Assembly: GCA_022059125.1 (NCBI GenBank) | Contig: JAEUWY010000006.1 | Location: 496,001-560,000 of the forward strand | DNA: 64,000 nt | Reading direction: 5' to 3' | Source: Corynespora cassiicola | Taxonomy: Eukaryota; Ascomycota; Dothideomycetes; Pleosporales; Corynesporascaceae | Part shown: in pieces, positions 23,769-35,136 of the stretch | Position numbering within the stretch: position 1 is the stretch's first letter | Layout: every line of letters starts with the position of its first letter | Notes under the pieces: generated by a model | What the model was told of the DNA's origin: nothing | Databases searched by the model: none | The model's input: only the letters and a program-made list of their open reading frames with translations | Translations under genes and position numbers: made by a program

Positions 23769-23816
23769 CTATGTCAGTAATGTAGAATATGATGGAATCA
23801 TTTCGCTAAAGCTTAC

Positions 23817-24701
23817 CAGCGCTGGGCTTGGAAAAAAAGTGGTTGGTGTGTCGAAAAACGCCAATCAGAGTATAAACAAGATGTGCAAGGAGAGGAAGAA
23901 GGCCTCAAGTCTCTATAAATTTCTCGCCAGATGAATACGTGCATTGATTGACGGTCCTGGTGATGGCAAGCTAGCTGCGGGCTTGAGGTGAGCTAATGAA
24001 GAAGTAAGGAACTGAGGTACGAATGTTCATTTTAGCTGCTTATTTTGCGTAGCCGAGCTTGGTCGCTTGCACAGAGTATAATTTGTTTGTAGATTCGACT
24101 CATAAAATACCAGATATCACGTAATAAGCTCTAGCCTAAAATGTATATCCACGCCGAATGTTCAATTCTAACGCTACCTATGTATCTTAATCAAGCGAGC
24201 GCGCATTTGCTGTGAGAGTACTCTGATAAAAAGATACATTCGGTGCTTTTTGGTTACATGAATAGACGCCACTTTGAAGATATCACATAGTGATGAAGTA
24301 AATAAACCTTATCGGTATCAATTCCACAACGCAATGAATAACCCTTCTTTTTGTAACATTCTCTAATTTGACAATCTAACGACTACCGTGTATACCCGCA
24401 AAAAGCACCGCAATTCAAGAATTATAGTCTCGATCTTATAGGATGCTTCACGCCTTGCTCGATGCAAATGCCATACATTAATAGCCCAGACGAGCCCGCC
24501 CTGCCCATGTGAAGCCAGTAGCCGAGGCCACACTAAACGGAATCGGGAATTGCACTTTTGCGGCAACGATTTCTTGGCACGCCCTCCGAGCGATCATCGG
24601 AGATTTTTGTACTATAAATTGCGTGTACCGTGATTCCTATAACGGTGAATCCTCAGACTACAGATATCTTGCTTCGTTTCCAAACCCGCCAATTGCACGC
24701 C
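23817..24701. other. AT-rich intergenic region
   Basis: About 880 bp upstream of both the decayed beta-lactamase gene and the acetyltransferase. It may contain the lost first exon of the former, but no ATG with a plausible frame leads into the intron remnant at 23769-23816. No repeats or other genes are seen. Confidence 0.45.
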
Positions 24702-25422
24702 ATGCCTGCTATGCTTGATGACCCGACATCCCCGCTCCTGAAACATGGAGTTGCTGCGCCAAATTTCGCCCCAAAGGTCGTTACCTTGAAGGACAATTCA
24801 ACGGCGACTATTGTACCCTTCACAGCGTTATCTCAGGCTCCCGCATCCCTCGTTTCCTTCCTCTGCGGGCAGCTTGCTGCTGAGATTGAGAGGGGAGACA
24901 CGTATCCTATGCTCGAACCGATGCCCCTCGCTACATTCGGGCCGTATTGGTTTGGAAACTTCGCGGCTGCCATATTTCTTGGAGAGATCAAGAGCGTCGA
25001 AGAAGTTGGCAATATGGAAGCCGCCGATTGGAGTAACATCTGTCTAGGCAGCTTCTACGTAAAGCCAAATTACCCGGGCCGCAGTAGCCATGTGTGCAAT
25101 GCTGGGTTTTTGGTGACTGAGGCTAGCCGCAACCGGGGCGTAGGCAAGACTCTTGGGAGAGCATATCTGGAATGGGCCCCGACGCTGGTGAGATGGCATC
25201 ATCTTGATATATTTGAACCCAAATTTGCTAACATGATGAAAGGGTTATACATATTCGGTATTCAATCTAGTTTACGAAACTAATGTAGCGTCCTGTCGAA
25301 TTTGGGACTCACTGGGGTTCGAAAGAATTGGACGAGTGAAGAAATGTGGCAGGCTCAGAAGCTTCCCAGAGAAGAAGATAGACGCGATCATTTACGGATA
25401 TGATTTTGAGCAGGGAAGCTAG
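24702..25422 (+). CDS. GNAT N-acetyltransferase (Mpr1-like)
   Basis: Exons 24702-25187 and 25243-25422 around a 55-bp intron give 221 residues. After splicing the C-terminal half reads G-Y-T-Y-S-V-F-N-L-V-Y-E-T-N followed by SCRIWDSLGFERIGRV, a typical GNAT motif B region. The acetyl-CoA loop is the SRNRGVGKTLG segment (R-x-x-G-x-G/A variant). It most resembles fungal homologues of yeast Mpr1, which acetylates toxic proline analogues and protects against oxidative stress; that link is from memory. The start chosen is the first ATG in frame (MPAMLDD). No targeting signal is visible. Confidence 0.83.
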
Positions 25423-25610
25423 AAAAAATACATCTTGTTAAAAAAAACGAACATATTGATAAAAAATTCGTTCCGCCTGTGACCAGTTGGCACTTTTCGT
25501 GTGGTACCCGTGTTCCAAATGGTATTGAAGAAGATACATTGATTCTATGGAAACTCTGACTGATTCGAGAAAGAGTCGACAATTGGAAGATGATTCAATG
25601 CCTTTTCGAA

Positions 25611-26743
25611 TCAAGCTTCAATGGACCCTTGTGTGCTCATATCAATCCCTGAAGGATCATGTCCTTGAGAAGATGTTCTCATGAAGTTCGGTGTCGATCG
25701 GAAAGCTGGCTCTGAATTCAGATGCCACTCTGTAAGTGATTTCCAACAGATACAGTCCGGAGAATTGAGGTCGCCTAGATCTCTGTATTCGGAGACAATG
25801 ACCATGTCCACATCAGTTTCGTGCATCGTTCTATTGCTCATGCGTCCCTGGAACAAGGATAGTGGTTGAATTGCTATTAGAATTTCTGTCGGGCAATACG
25901 GGCATCTCCAGATCTTGTATTCAAACCCATTCATGAAGGATAGCTCTTCCAGCCTTTTTATTTCCTTCAATGCTCGCTTATTGTCATCAACAAAATCTTT
26001 TCTGTTCCAAATGGCTTTAATGTGAGGACAGATTTCTCTTTTAAGCCAACCTTGTACCGCATCAGATTTTCTAAACCCACCATAGGTTTTGACTCGTACA
26101 ATAAGATGCCCATCAATGAGCAAGGCGAGGCATTCATGATTCCAAGTACACAAAAAGCTGTGGACTCTCGCATGGTTAAAATGGTAAGGACCCCCAAATT
26201 TCATCGGATATTTCAAAGAATGCATGGGGTTGTGACACTCTGTTCACATCTTTTCCGTCCGACCAAGGTAGATTTTCTGAGGGAAAGATTTAATAAATTC
26301 TTTGCAAGTATTTATGGTTTCTTTCAAGGTCCGCCTCCGGTTTTTTTTTCTGGCTCCTTAATCCATGTTTGATGGTAGTTTCCACATGCATAGCATATGA
26401 TTTCGTTCGAATGGTGTTTGTCAAAAAACAGGAAGAATCTTGCTCGAGAGAATTCGTTTCCAGGCTTCAGAAGATCGACGAAAGGGTTGGCAAGGCCGAT
26501 AATCCTGCATAACATGTACCTGTTGCTCATGGCCAAGCACACGATAGAGTCCAGAGAGGAGTAGTCTAGGACCGCTAAAAGGACATCATTTGGTAAGTGC
26601 TCGAAGAATACGGGTGGTTTTGAATCTTTTGGTGATATCCCCCAAAAGCGAATGACATCAGAGATTGGATCCTCGGCGGCCACCAGATCGTTACTCATCA
26701 CGGACCGACGTAGCCTTTTTCGTATCGCTGCTATCAAGCCCAT
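25611..26743 (-). pseudogene. F-box protein gene, broken
   Basis: The minus-strand frame starts at 26743 and encodes an F-box (FFEHLPNDVLLAVLDYSSLDSIVCLA) about 45 residues in, followed by a Cys-containing segment. It goes out of frame at an A9 homopolymer at 26341-26349; one extra base would keep the frame open. The restored frame then meets a TGA at 26245-26247 and continues with a further ~210 residues rich in Trp and Cys (YKIWRCPYCP) to 25611. No GT-AG intron of normal size removes both lesions. F-box proteins recruit substrates to SCF ubiquitin ligases. The two pieces are typical of one fungal F-box gene. A homopolymer sequencing error plus an undetected intron remains possible. Confidence 0.65.
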
Positions 26744-27062
26744 TATATTTTTAAATTTTTGTACAAGCTTTAGTCGTGAACAACGAGCTGCCTTCTTTTT
26801 TTTGGAAAATCCACGTGGCAGTGTTTTCTCTCTCCCTTATATGTTCAAGCATGTGATGATGGGGTGCCCGTCCAACGTGAACTTGCTTTCTTGTATAAGC
26901 GGATGCTGTTAAAACCTATAGAGTGTGGCATTCTCTTTTTGAAGAAGATGGAACAAATTTCTACAATAAAAGAGCTTTGGTGGGGTATTCCTAAATGAAT
27001 AATGAGTTGAGGTTTTGGTTGAAGTCTTGCTCTATGGTTTAAGATCTCAACGAAAATTTTTG
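26744..27062. other. spacer between F-box gene and Zn2Cys6 regulator
   Basis: About 320 bp, AT-rich, promoter side of the F-box gene. No gene or repeat seen. Confidence 0.5.
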
Positions 27063-28399
27063 TCAGACGCTAGGTTCTCTTGAAGAGCCATAAAATGAAG
27101 ACACATCATCCACTGGCCAAGACAAACGGCCCTGTTCAATTGCAGTTTCAGCTGCCCTCTCTGCCCATTGAGTAAGACATGTCCATTGTGGGTCCAAAGT
27201 ACAGACAGATATAGTGAGACCCTCGATGAGACATACGCCAATGTCTCTGGCCCACCAGCGATCACGAGCATGAAGTAGCAATACACCATAGTGCATGAAT
27301 ATGACCTCAGCCATCTGATCTTTGTTCTTGAAGAGCTGTAAAAGCTCGTTATCGATATTTGCGGGCCATGAGAGGATGGGACCAAGATGGCTCGATCCAT
27401 GCATTGACCCAAATTCCTTCTCTAAGCTTTCGAGGCCTTGGAGGTATGCTTTATGTCTTTCCGGAGTGAGAGATTCCGATTTTTCCATTTCGTCCACGTG
27501 CTGGCGAACTCTTGAGAGCGCGGCAGATGCGTCATCGCTGCATCGATTGGAGTAGCTCAAAGGCTGCCAGAATGCATTGAACCTTCCCTTGTGGAATGTG
27601 GGGCCACATGCTCGATGTACAGCAGCGACACCTTGAAGCAGCTCAACCAAAGATACTATGCTCTCTTTGTGTGAAAACAACGGCAATCCGGGACATGCAT
27701 TGGGGAAAGCTAATGCCAGAATCGTGGTTATTAAGGAAAATGCAAATAATGCATGAAAGTTGCCTTCGTTGGGTTCCTCCAAGGCACGCTGGTATTTTTT
27801 TATTCCAGAATTTTGGTACTGCATGGCCAATTTGGTATAGTGTAGTCGCTTGCTAGCATTATCAAAAGCGATATGGAGCGAAGTGAGCGCAAAAATTCCG
27901 TCCATAACGAATTCGTGATGAACAGCGTCCTCAGGAATCGTTTTGTGCCAGATCTCGTAATCTGGTGGTCCATGGGACAGAGTTTTGCAGGTGAAGTTCA
28001 TCCAATGAACCATCAATTCTAATTCTTGCATACGGGTTGGTTCAACAAGAGGTGACGGTGGCTGCATCGTATTTGGCTGATTCTTTTGGAAATTTTTCTT
28101 CGAGTCTACACGATCTGAACTCGTGGACGGGGATACCGGCCCGGATACCGGTGTCCGTACCAGACCGTATACACAATCTTGGTGGCGGTTGGTACAATTT
28201 TTGCATGACGGATACTCTTCTCCACACTTGACATCAATGGTCAGTATACTGAATCGAGCTAACAACCCAAACTACCTTTACAAGCATAGATAAGGGGCAC
28301 AGCTCGTGGAAGCATCGGAAATCACTGTACCTTTATATGCCGCTTTTTGCATGGGAGGCAGCCGTGCCGGGATTTAGAGTGAGATTTACGGATGGGCAT
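27063..28399 (-). CDS. Zn2Cys6 transcription factor, Upc2/sterol-regulator-like group
   Basis: Two minus-strand exons, 28399-28331 and 28226-27063, flank a 104-bp intron and give 410 residues. The intron interrupts the zinc cluster; joined it reads GCLPCKKRHIKCGEEYPSCKNC with the final Cys in DCVYG, a complete C-x2-C-x6-C cluster at the extreme N-terminus. The short N-terminus (MPIRKSHSKSRHGC) and the C-terminal DUF-like region (LMVHWMNFTCKTL, with HEFVMDGIFALTSLHIA) are typical of the small C6 regulators related to Upc2. The frame is open further upstream but MPIRK is the usual type of start. No obvious target gene is adjacent. Confidence 0.85.
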
Positions 28400-28881
28400 G
28401 TGACGTGATGAATGATTTCCAGGGCGTAATGTAACCACACAGGTCGAACTTCGAAGGCAAGAGACGAGGAGGAGATGCAAGCTGCACAGTCCCATTTTCA
28501 GCAACCCTTGAACTAAACCACTCCGGGGTGTTGGTCTGTGCGTACAACCGCTTGTTCCGCATTTTGTCCGTCATCGTCATCCGTTACAATCACAACGCAT
28601 CTTCGGTACACGCGGAACCCGGTTTTAGTCAGTATACCAACCACAAAATCCTTTAGTACGCATACTCTCTGCTCCTTAAGTCGCTTCGCTTCCCGATTAG
28701 GGCTGAAAGCGCCTCCTTGCTGTACATGCGGTCCCTGAATATAGCTAAAATGAAGGCTTTATCATCTTTATCAAGCCCTTTATTGTCTTCCATCATCCTG
28801 ATTTAAATCACAGCCATGTAAAAAGCCCTTGGATCTTATTTTGCAGGGCTGAACCGTGCGTAATTCAAATTCGGATAACCC
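28400..28881. other. spacer between Zn2Cys6 regulator and HET gene
   Basis: About 480 bp containing the regulator's promoter and the HET gene's 3' end, both genes being on the minus strand. No coding sequence is supported. Confidence 0.5.
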
Positions 28882-31800
28882 TCATCTTAACTCAAATACT
28901 TGGTCTGAAAGATCATCATAGAATGCCTCACGCAATGCTTCTCCGTCCATTAGCCCGTGGACGTAGCTCTCACCTTTGAAGCTGTAATAAATCTTTGGGT
29001 CCTCCAAGGGCTTTTCTCGCTCGGACTGAGTTTTTGACTTTTTTTCTGCGGGCTGCTCGCCGCTGGTTTCATCTGTCGCCAAACTTCTTTTTCTACCTCG
29101 GCCGACTGTTGCATTACGACTAGCACCATGGGTACTATGCGCCTCCGCATCTCTTTCTGCTTCCGAAATATCACTCTCCTCGCTTCCTACCACAGAAATC
29201 AAGAGGCTGGCACTCCCTGCTCCTTTTTGCTGCTTTTCCACATCTTTCTCCAAGTTTCTCTTGGCCTTGTATTTTGCTGTGCGTAAAAGAGAGTTTTCTT
29301 TTTTCCGTAATACAGATTTGAAGGCTTCAAAACGATCTTCCAGAATTTCGCGCTCCAAATCTCGGTCGTCTTTTGAGTGCTTCTTCAAGATGACGGGAAC
29401 TGTGCACCCATAGAAGATGCACACCTTGTCACCTTTTTGAACATTGGTTGCAAGTCCTAGCCTTCCTTTTTTGGTCTTAAACAATGATCTTCCCCATATT
29501 ACTGCATGGACCCGTCGACAAAACTCTGCGATAATTGAATTCTGCTCGTTGTTGATGAGTGCAGTGGTATTCACCCTTCCACTGGCGACTCCGCCTTTGT
29601 TCACAGACTCTTTACAAGCTCTAGCATAATAATAAGGCGGATTGCGATTTTCATGGCCCCTATCCGCTACGATAGTCCTCCAGAATTCGGCTGGTGGATC
29701 ATCCGAATATGGTGGCTTCCAACCACCCAAGTCAAGCCATGATTTGGGCATGTTTCCCCCTTGAGATGCATCTTCAACTTCGGCAATTTCATCCAACTCG
29801 ATTCCCTCCACATAAAGGCTGTAGTGGCCCAAGACTGGGCGTTTTCTGAATTTTAGGGTTTCGGTTCTGACTCCCTTTGTTTGTGCTGCACTGTAGTTCC
29901 GATGACCATCCCTGGGCATTCCAACTAATGAATCGGCATGTGCTCGACCCGTTTTTAGGATGTGCATACCAGGGTGAGGATAGAGATTGAATGGGGCTCG
30001 TGAGGCTCGAGCTACCCAAGATGGCAGTTCCAAGTCATCGTGAACATGTTCTTCTATGTTGTTACAACGCGAGCTGGTGCATTTTACCAAATCTTGAGGC
30101 TCTACTTTCGCCCCTTTTGCAAGTTTTTCTACCTCGACCCATCCACGAGGCTTTTTCCACTCTTTCGGAGTATTTTCATCCCATACATCTATCTTATCTA
30201 TCTCCTCCCAGTACTGATCAGTTGTGCGCGGATCGGGTCTGAGGTTTGGTAGCACCTCTGTCTTTTGGTATTTGAATTTCCGTATTTTTGGAGTAGACAA
30301 GATACCCGAGGCCTGGGCTAGTGGAAACAATCCGGAATCTGATTCTGAAAACTCTTCCACAACCACATCATAATCGCGAAGTCCCCATGCTTCTACCTTC
30401 TTGGGAACCAGTATCCCATTTGCTTTACTGAGCTCCCTATGCGCAGTACCTTTATTATCTGATATAAGTTGTATTGACTTTTTTGGTTGTGCTTCCAAAG
30501 CCCATGGGCGGCATAGAATGTCCAAAGCTTGCACAGAGTCCAAAGCCATCTTGCGACGAATACAGAACTCGACAAAATCTCGACACACATCGGAATATGG
30601 TCGATTATAGTCAACGATAAACGGTTTCTCGGCAAGATACGTATCAAACATTGACATCGTAAGATTGGTGACATCGTCCGTTCTGGAGTTGGGTTCTGCG
30701 AAAGGCGTTGCATCCCTGGCAATGGCCAACATGGAGTATATTGAGTCTCGGCATTCTGTGGCTTTGAATATAAACATGGTCGTTACCAGATATTCCAGAC
30801 TGAGCAGGCTTCGCCTGTCAAGAGGATCGATGGTGTGAACTGCTTTGATATATTTGTGGAGTTCGTCAGGGTCTTCGAGATCTGCATGAGCATCATCCAT
30901 GGGCGTTCTCTGCGCCCGAAACACTTTGCCGGTGGCTTGGACCAGCAGACTTGCACCAAGCTCAGAGACATACTCAAACCAGCCTGGGACGTGCCGAAAC
31001 TTTTCATCCTTTTGCATTACCTCGGACAACCGATGAGTGGCGGTCTCGACTTCAACAAAAAGCTCCACTGAGACCGCAAACTCCTTCCAAGGTATAGAAT
31101 CGGGACCGCAGTATATCGTAGCCCTTTTCGCTAATGCGATCTCTTGTACAACCCAGCGGCGAGAGAACCAGTCTCGTTGCATCAGCATCATCAACGCTTG
31201 CCACTTCTCCGTATATCTCTTATCAGAGCTCACTGCATCAAAATTCTTCAGGGGCGTAATCTCGTTCCGTATGAAGTCGATCGCAATCGTGCTGTCATCT
31301 GTATCTTCGCCAAGCCAGATACAAACTTCTTTTGCTCTGGTGTAGATTCTCGACATCATCTGCACTTGCTGGTTCCGCTCCGCGAAATCATCCTGATTAA
31401 TGCAAATAGCGTCAATCCATAGAGTTCTCGTCTCGTTTGGTTTGCGCAAGTATTTCAGCGCCAACGCTAACTCTTTTCGGACCCTCTTCTTGTACGTTTT
31501 ACCGTTCTCCTCAATGAATACCACATAGTCCTGGGGTTCTGTACCCCAACACCACGAAAGTGCTTCGTACTTGATTTCGTTTTGCCTAACCCATCTGCAT
31601 TCCTCGGCCAACGCTGCTTCGCTCTGCTTCTTTCCATTTACAGGCCTTGGTACATGGTACTCCCCTTTCGTGGGGATGTGAAAACTATTGTTGTAATCCG
31701 CTTCCACAAGCTCGCAGTATATGTCAGATCCGTGAATAGTACCACTCCGGAGTTGCAGGAGGCGAATCTTCTTCTTCGAACGCGGAAGGGTCTTGTATTG

Positions 31801-31968
31801 GTATTCGATCAGTTTGTCCAAACTGGGATCATCGAATTTTTGCAGCTTTGATCGCTGCGCACGGCTAATTTGCGAGTTAGACTCATCGCCTCCTATCTGC
31901 ACCAGGAGATAATCCCGGTTTCCAAGTCGAAGTGTGGGCGCTTGTTTGTGAGTGAAAGGCCAGTCCAT
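28882..31968 (-). CDS. HET-domain protein, large, with nuclear-signal-rich tail
   Basis: One uninterrupted minus-strand exon of 1028 residues from the ATG at 31968; an earlier in-frame codon is TTG. The HET (heterokaryon incompatibility) domain starts near residue 70 (IRLLQLRSG) and includes YEALSWCWG and TLWIDAICINQDD followed by Q-V-Q-M-M-S-R-I-Y-x-R-A-x-x-V-C-I-W-L-G. HET domains trigger cell death after fusion of unlike hyphae and are TIR-like. The ~650 residues after it have no domain I recognise. The C-terminal 150 residues are lysine-rich with a bipartite nuclear signal pattern (GRGRKRS ... EKKSK) and probable coiled coil. Unlike the neighbouring accessory genes this frame is fully intact. 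Confidence 0.9.
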   Translation of the reverse strand: MDWPFTHKQAPTLRLGNRDYLLVQIGGDESNSQISRAQRSKLQKFDDPSLDKLIEYQYKTLPRSKKKIRLLQLRSGTIHGSDIYCELVEADYNNSFHIPTKGEYHVPRPVNGKKQSEAALAEECRWVRQNEIKYEALSWCWGTEPQDYVVFIEENGKTYKKRVRKELALALKYLRKPNETRTLWIDAICINQDDFAERNQQVQMMSRIYTRAKEVCIWLGEDTDDSTIAIDFIRNEITPLKNFDAVSSDKRYTEKWQALMMLMQRDWFSRRWVVQEIALAKRATIYCGPDSIPWKEFAVSVELFVEVETATHRLSEVMQKDEKFRHVPGWFEYVSELGASLLVQATGKVFRAQRTPMDDAHADLEDPDELHKYIKAVHTIDPLDRRSLLSLEYLVTTMFIFKATECRDSIYSMLAIARDATPFAEPNSRTDDVTNLTMSMFDTYLAEKPFIVDYNRPYSDVCRDFVEFCIRRKMALDSVQALDILCRPWALEAQPKKSIQLISDNKGTAHRELSKANGILVPKKVEAWGLRDYDVVVEEFSESDSGLFPLAQASGILSTPKIRKFKYQKTEVLPNLRPDPRTTDQYWEEIDKIDVWDENTPKEWKKPRGWVEVEKLAKGAKVEPQDLVKCTSSRCNNIEEHVHDDLELPSWVARASRAPFNLYPHPGMHILKTGRAHADSLVGMPRDGHRNYSAAQTKGVRTETLKFRKRPVLGHYSLYVEGIELDEIAEVEDASQGGNMPKSWLDLGGWKPPYSDDPPAEFWRTIVADRGHENRNPPYYYARACKESVNKGGVASGRVNTTALINNEQNSIIAEFCRRVHAVIWGRSLFKTKKGRLGLATNVQKGDKVCIFYGCTVPVILKKHSKDDRDLEREILEDRFEAFKSVLRKKENSLLRTAKYKAKRNLEKDVEKQQKGAGSASLLISVVGSEESDISEAERDAEAHSTHGASRNATVGRGRKRSLATDETSGEQPAEKKSKTQSEREKPLEDPKIYYSFKGESYVHGLMDGEALREAFYDDLSDQVFELR

Positions 31969-32890
31969 AGTTGTTTTTGATATATACCGGACCAAGATCG
32001 GTGGTGCTTGAGGCTCGACTGGGGAGTAAACTTAGGAGGGATGATGGCAACGGTAAGAATCACCAAGCATATATCAGCGGTGCTCATGAAATTGAGCTGT
32101 GGATCCTTCAAAGATGAATATTCAGAACAAATGTGATCTCCTTAGTCGTGCGATGCCATATTTATACACTCTACCGGCATCACTGTCAGGAAAGTTACAA
32201 TACATATTACGTGCTAATGGTGGTTGGAGCTTGACCATGATTGGACCCTTCAAATTCAGATACATATTGGTGGCGGACATGGTTTGGGAGAATGAAAGCT
32301 TTTACTGGACAGAATGTCCGTTGGCGTCTACAGATGATTAAAGCAGGGCATGCAATCCGTCAGCCGTGCTGCAAACTCATGGGGCTATGCATGTTGGCAC
32401 AGATCAAACATTGCATTGGTCGCCTCGACTAAAAGCATTCATCCAGCCTCGCGTGCCGAGGGCAGCTTGCAGCATTTGAACCACCTCAGAGATGTGCGCG
32501 TGATCAATTGTTCTGCCTTGCCTACTTCAATATTTCTACCTTCCAAAATTGCATTCAGCCGGCAGACCGCAATCCCCAAAGAGGTCGCCAATTTCTCATC
32601 ATGTTTCAGCCTTGCATTATAAACATCACTCAACGAAAACGCAGTTAAACGTATGGACATGATCAAATCTTCATGGTCCTTAATCATAGTCTCTCGTTAT
32701 TCTGGTGGTGTAAGGGAAAAAAAAAATAGAAGGCTCAAAACTGCTACGTTTGCCTTCTCACCCATCATTAGCCTTGACACACCGTTCTAAAAGCCACTAC
32801 CCCCCCCTCAAAAAATTCCTTTCTAAACGCCCTAGGCCTTCCCAATCCAGCCTTTCCACAAGCCACCCCCTATCCCATGCCCCTTCCCCT
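31969..32890. other. intergenic region between HET gene and P450
   Basis: About 920 bp. One minus-strand frame at 32439-32687 could encode 82 residues with a helical look, but no domain, no conserved start context and no splice partner are visible. It is better left unassigned. A9 and C7-type homopolymers occur at 32718-32727 and near 32800. Confidence 0.45.
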
Positions 32891-34630
32891 TCACTCCAAA
32901 ACCCTCACCGTACACGGAAACCCATCCGCCGGATGCCCCCCACCGCCCACTCCCGCCATATACGCCCTCCTCTCCCCCACTCCTTCCAATCCCCCAAAAA
33001 CCCTACCATAACACTCCTGAATCTCAAACCGCCGTACCACAAACGCCAACACAGTCGCAATCTCCAATAGCGCCAAATCTTTGCCTAGACAGCTCCTGGG
33101 TCCCTTCTCGAATGGCCGCCACGCGTGCTCGGGTGGATACAAGGCATGGCCTTTGCCCACGAGCCAGCGCTCGGGTAAGAATTCTTCAGGGCGAGGGAAG
33201 ATGGCGGGGTTGTGGTGGAGGGCGTAGTGATCGCCTAGGATGGTGCAACCTGCCGTAGGATACTGCTTGTTCGAGTCCTTGTCTACGAGTGTGACGTCAG
33301 GGGTACCGGTGCGGAGTGCAGAGACAGGAGGGTAGATGCGCAAGGTTTCTTTTATGACGGCGAGGGTGTAGGGCAGGTCTTTGATGAGGGTTGGGGATTC
33401 GGATAGGGTGCGTTCGAGGGTTGAGGAGGGGCCGAGGATGGAGTTGTGTTCGGCACGGAGGAGAGAGAGGTCAGTGGGGTTGAGGTAGAGGAGGGAGATG
33501 GTGAATACCACGGTAGAGGAGGTGGTGTCGTGGCCGGCGAAGATGAAGAGTTTGGTTTGGGAGAGGGCGGCTTGTTGGAAGGCTTTTGGCAAGGCGAGAG
33601 AATCGCCAGACTTGGTAGGATTATCTTTGAGGTAAGATTGCAATGCCAGGTCCATGACAGATTTCCCTAGTGTTTCCTTCCCGTGGAAGGTAGATGCGTA
33701 TCGAGAGTGGAGTTGGCTAGTCAAGTAGTTGTCCATGAGATATGTATTGTACCAATGCACAAAAGGGCGAGCTGGATTGGGGAAGATTTCCAGCTTCGTT
33801 TTGCACCAGCTCAACTGTGAGTGCAAGGCGGATGTCATGGTGTTGTGACTGGTCTGCGATGCAAAATCGTGATCCCTTCAACAAAGAACAGCGTTAAATC
33901 ATATTCTGACCGGATCCAGGAACAACAGGGTGTAAGCTAGGCGAAGGGAAACTTACATGACCACTTCTCCAATAATATCAATGGTAAGATTAACCGCCAT
34001 GTCGTCAAGTCTGAAGACTTCCCCTGTTTGCGCCTTCTTCTCCAACAAAACCGTGAAAATCCTGACCTTTTCCACAATTACAGGAAACAGTCCAGCAATT
34101 TGCTTAGAGCTGAATCCCGGATTAAAAAGTCTTCGCCATTTCTTCCATTCCTCTCCATTCATAGTCGCTAGGTCTTCTTTTCCCGTGAGGGGCTCTAGAA
34201 ACTTCCTCATGCTTGCATCTCTGGGGAGTTGGTTCGCTTGCGTGAGTTGATACATCATATCCGGATTTAGAACGACCAGCATCAGGGGACCGAAGGGCCA
34301 TATGTCTAAATAAAATGCCGTATCCAGATAGGGATAGCGCTTCTGAATCGAATCAGAGACGTATAGCCCGTACGCGCGGGGCGGCAGGCTGGCAACAATG
34401 CTGACAAGCAAAGGAATGTGGCCAAAAAGGTAGCTATGCGGAGGCATGGACTGGTTAACCGGATCAGCTCCAAGCCAAATTATGGTGTACGATTCACATA
34501 CAAGACCTTGTTTTTGGAGATTTCTCACCAGTCTCCTAGCTTTATGAAGCTTGATGGAGAAAACAACGACGCAGCTCAAAGCGGCTGTAAGCAGTGCCCC
34601 CCAACTATTGATAGGAAAATCATTACTCAT
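32891..34630 (-). CDS. cytochrome P450 monooxygenase
   Basis: Two minus-strand exons (34630-33957 and 33875-32891) around an 81-bp intron give 552 residues. A membrane anchor covers about residues 9-27. Present are the I-helix FAGHDTTSST, the K-helix KETLR (E-x-x-R), the PERW segment, and the heme loop PFEKGPRSCLGKDLA with its Cys ligand. All essential motifs are intact. It should sit in the ER membrane and oxidise a small molecule, with an NADPH reductase encoded elsewhere. It has no backbone gene or transferase nearby, so a secondary-metabolism link is not evident. The C-terminal exon is strongly C/T-biased on the plus strand. CYP family cannot be fixed by eye. Confidence 0.93.
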
Positions 34631-35136
34631 GGCTAAAGGTCAACGACTAAACAAAAGTGTAGATGAAGTCAGTGACAGAACCGACCACCCGGTTCGACTG
34701 ATTTTATCCCGCCATTTCACGTGGAATCCGAAGCAAGGGGTGACAGGTGACATGGGTGGCGTAGACAAGCCAAAGAGCCCGTGCCATCAGAAGAACTCTA
34801 GCGCCGATTGGAGCTTCCATTGACCAAGAGTCCATTGATAGGCGCTCGTATTGGTGGAAACGGCGTGATTCAGTGAGCCGTAGTTGTTGTGGTTGATCTG
34901 ACGATGTGGCGTAGTCGCCTGTCGAGAGCTATGGCTGAGAACTGATACGGTATCAAAGAACTCGAATCCGTGATCCACATTCCATGTTATCTGAGGCACT
35001 GGCTTCGATATGCAGCCCATGTTTGCATTTCAAAAGAGTATTGATTATCATATGTACAAGCTAGCCGAGTTGAGACGCGCTCAGAAACTAATATTATCAG
35101 TGGTTTAAGTTATTTGGGGCGTTTTACCCAGCTCTT
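34631..35136. other. intergenic region upstream of the P450
   Basis: About 500 bp between the P450 start and the 3' end of the MTP18-like gene. No gene seen. This is also the border between the accessory part and the conserved core block. Confidence 0.5.

Noticed and set aside
32439..32687. 82-codon minus-strand frame between the HET and P450 genes
   Set aside because: The translation looks helical and protein-like, but there is no recognisable family, no supported promoter and no splice partner.
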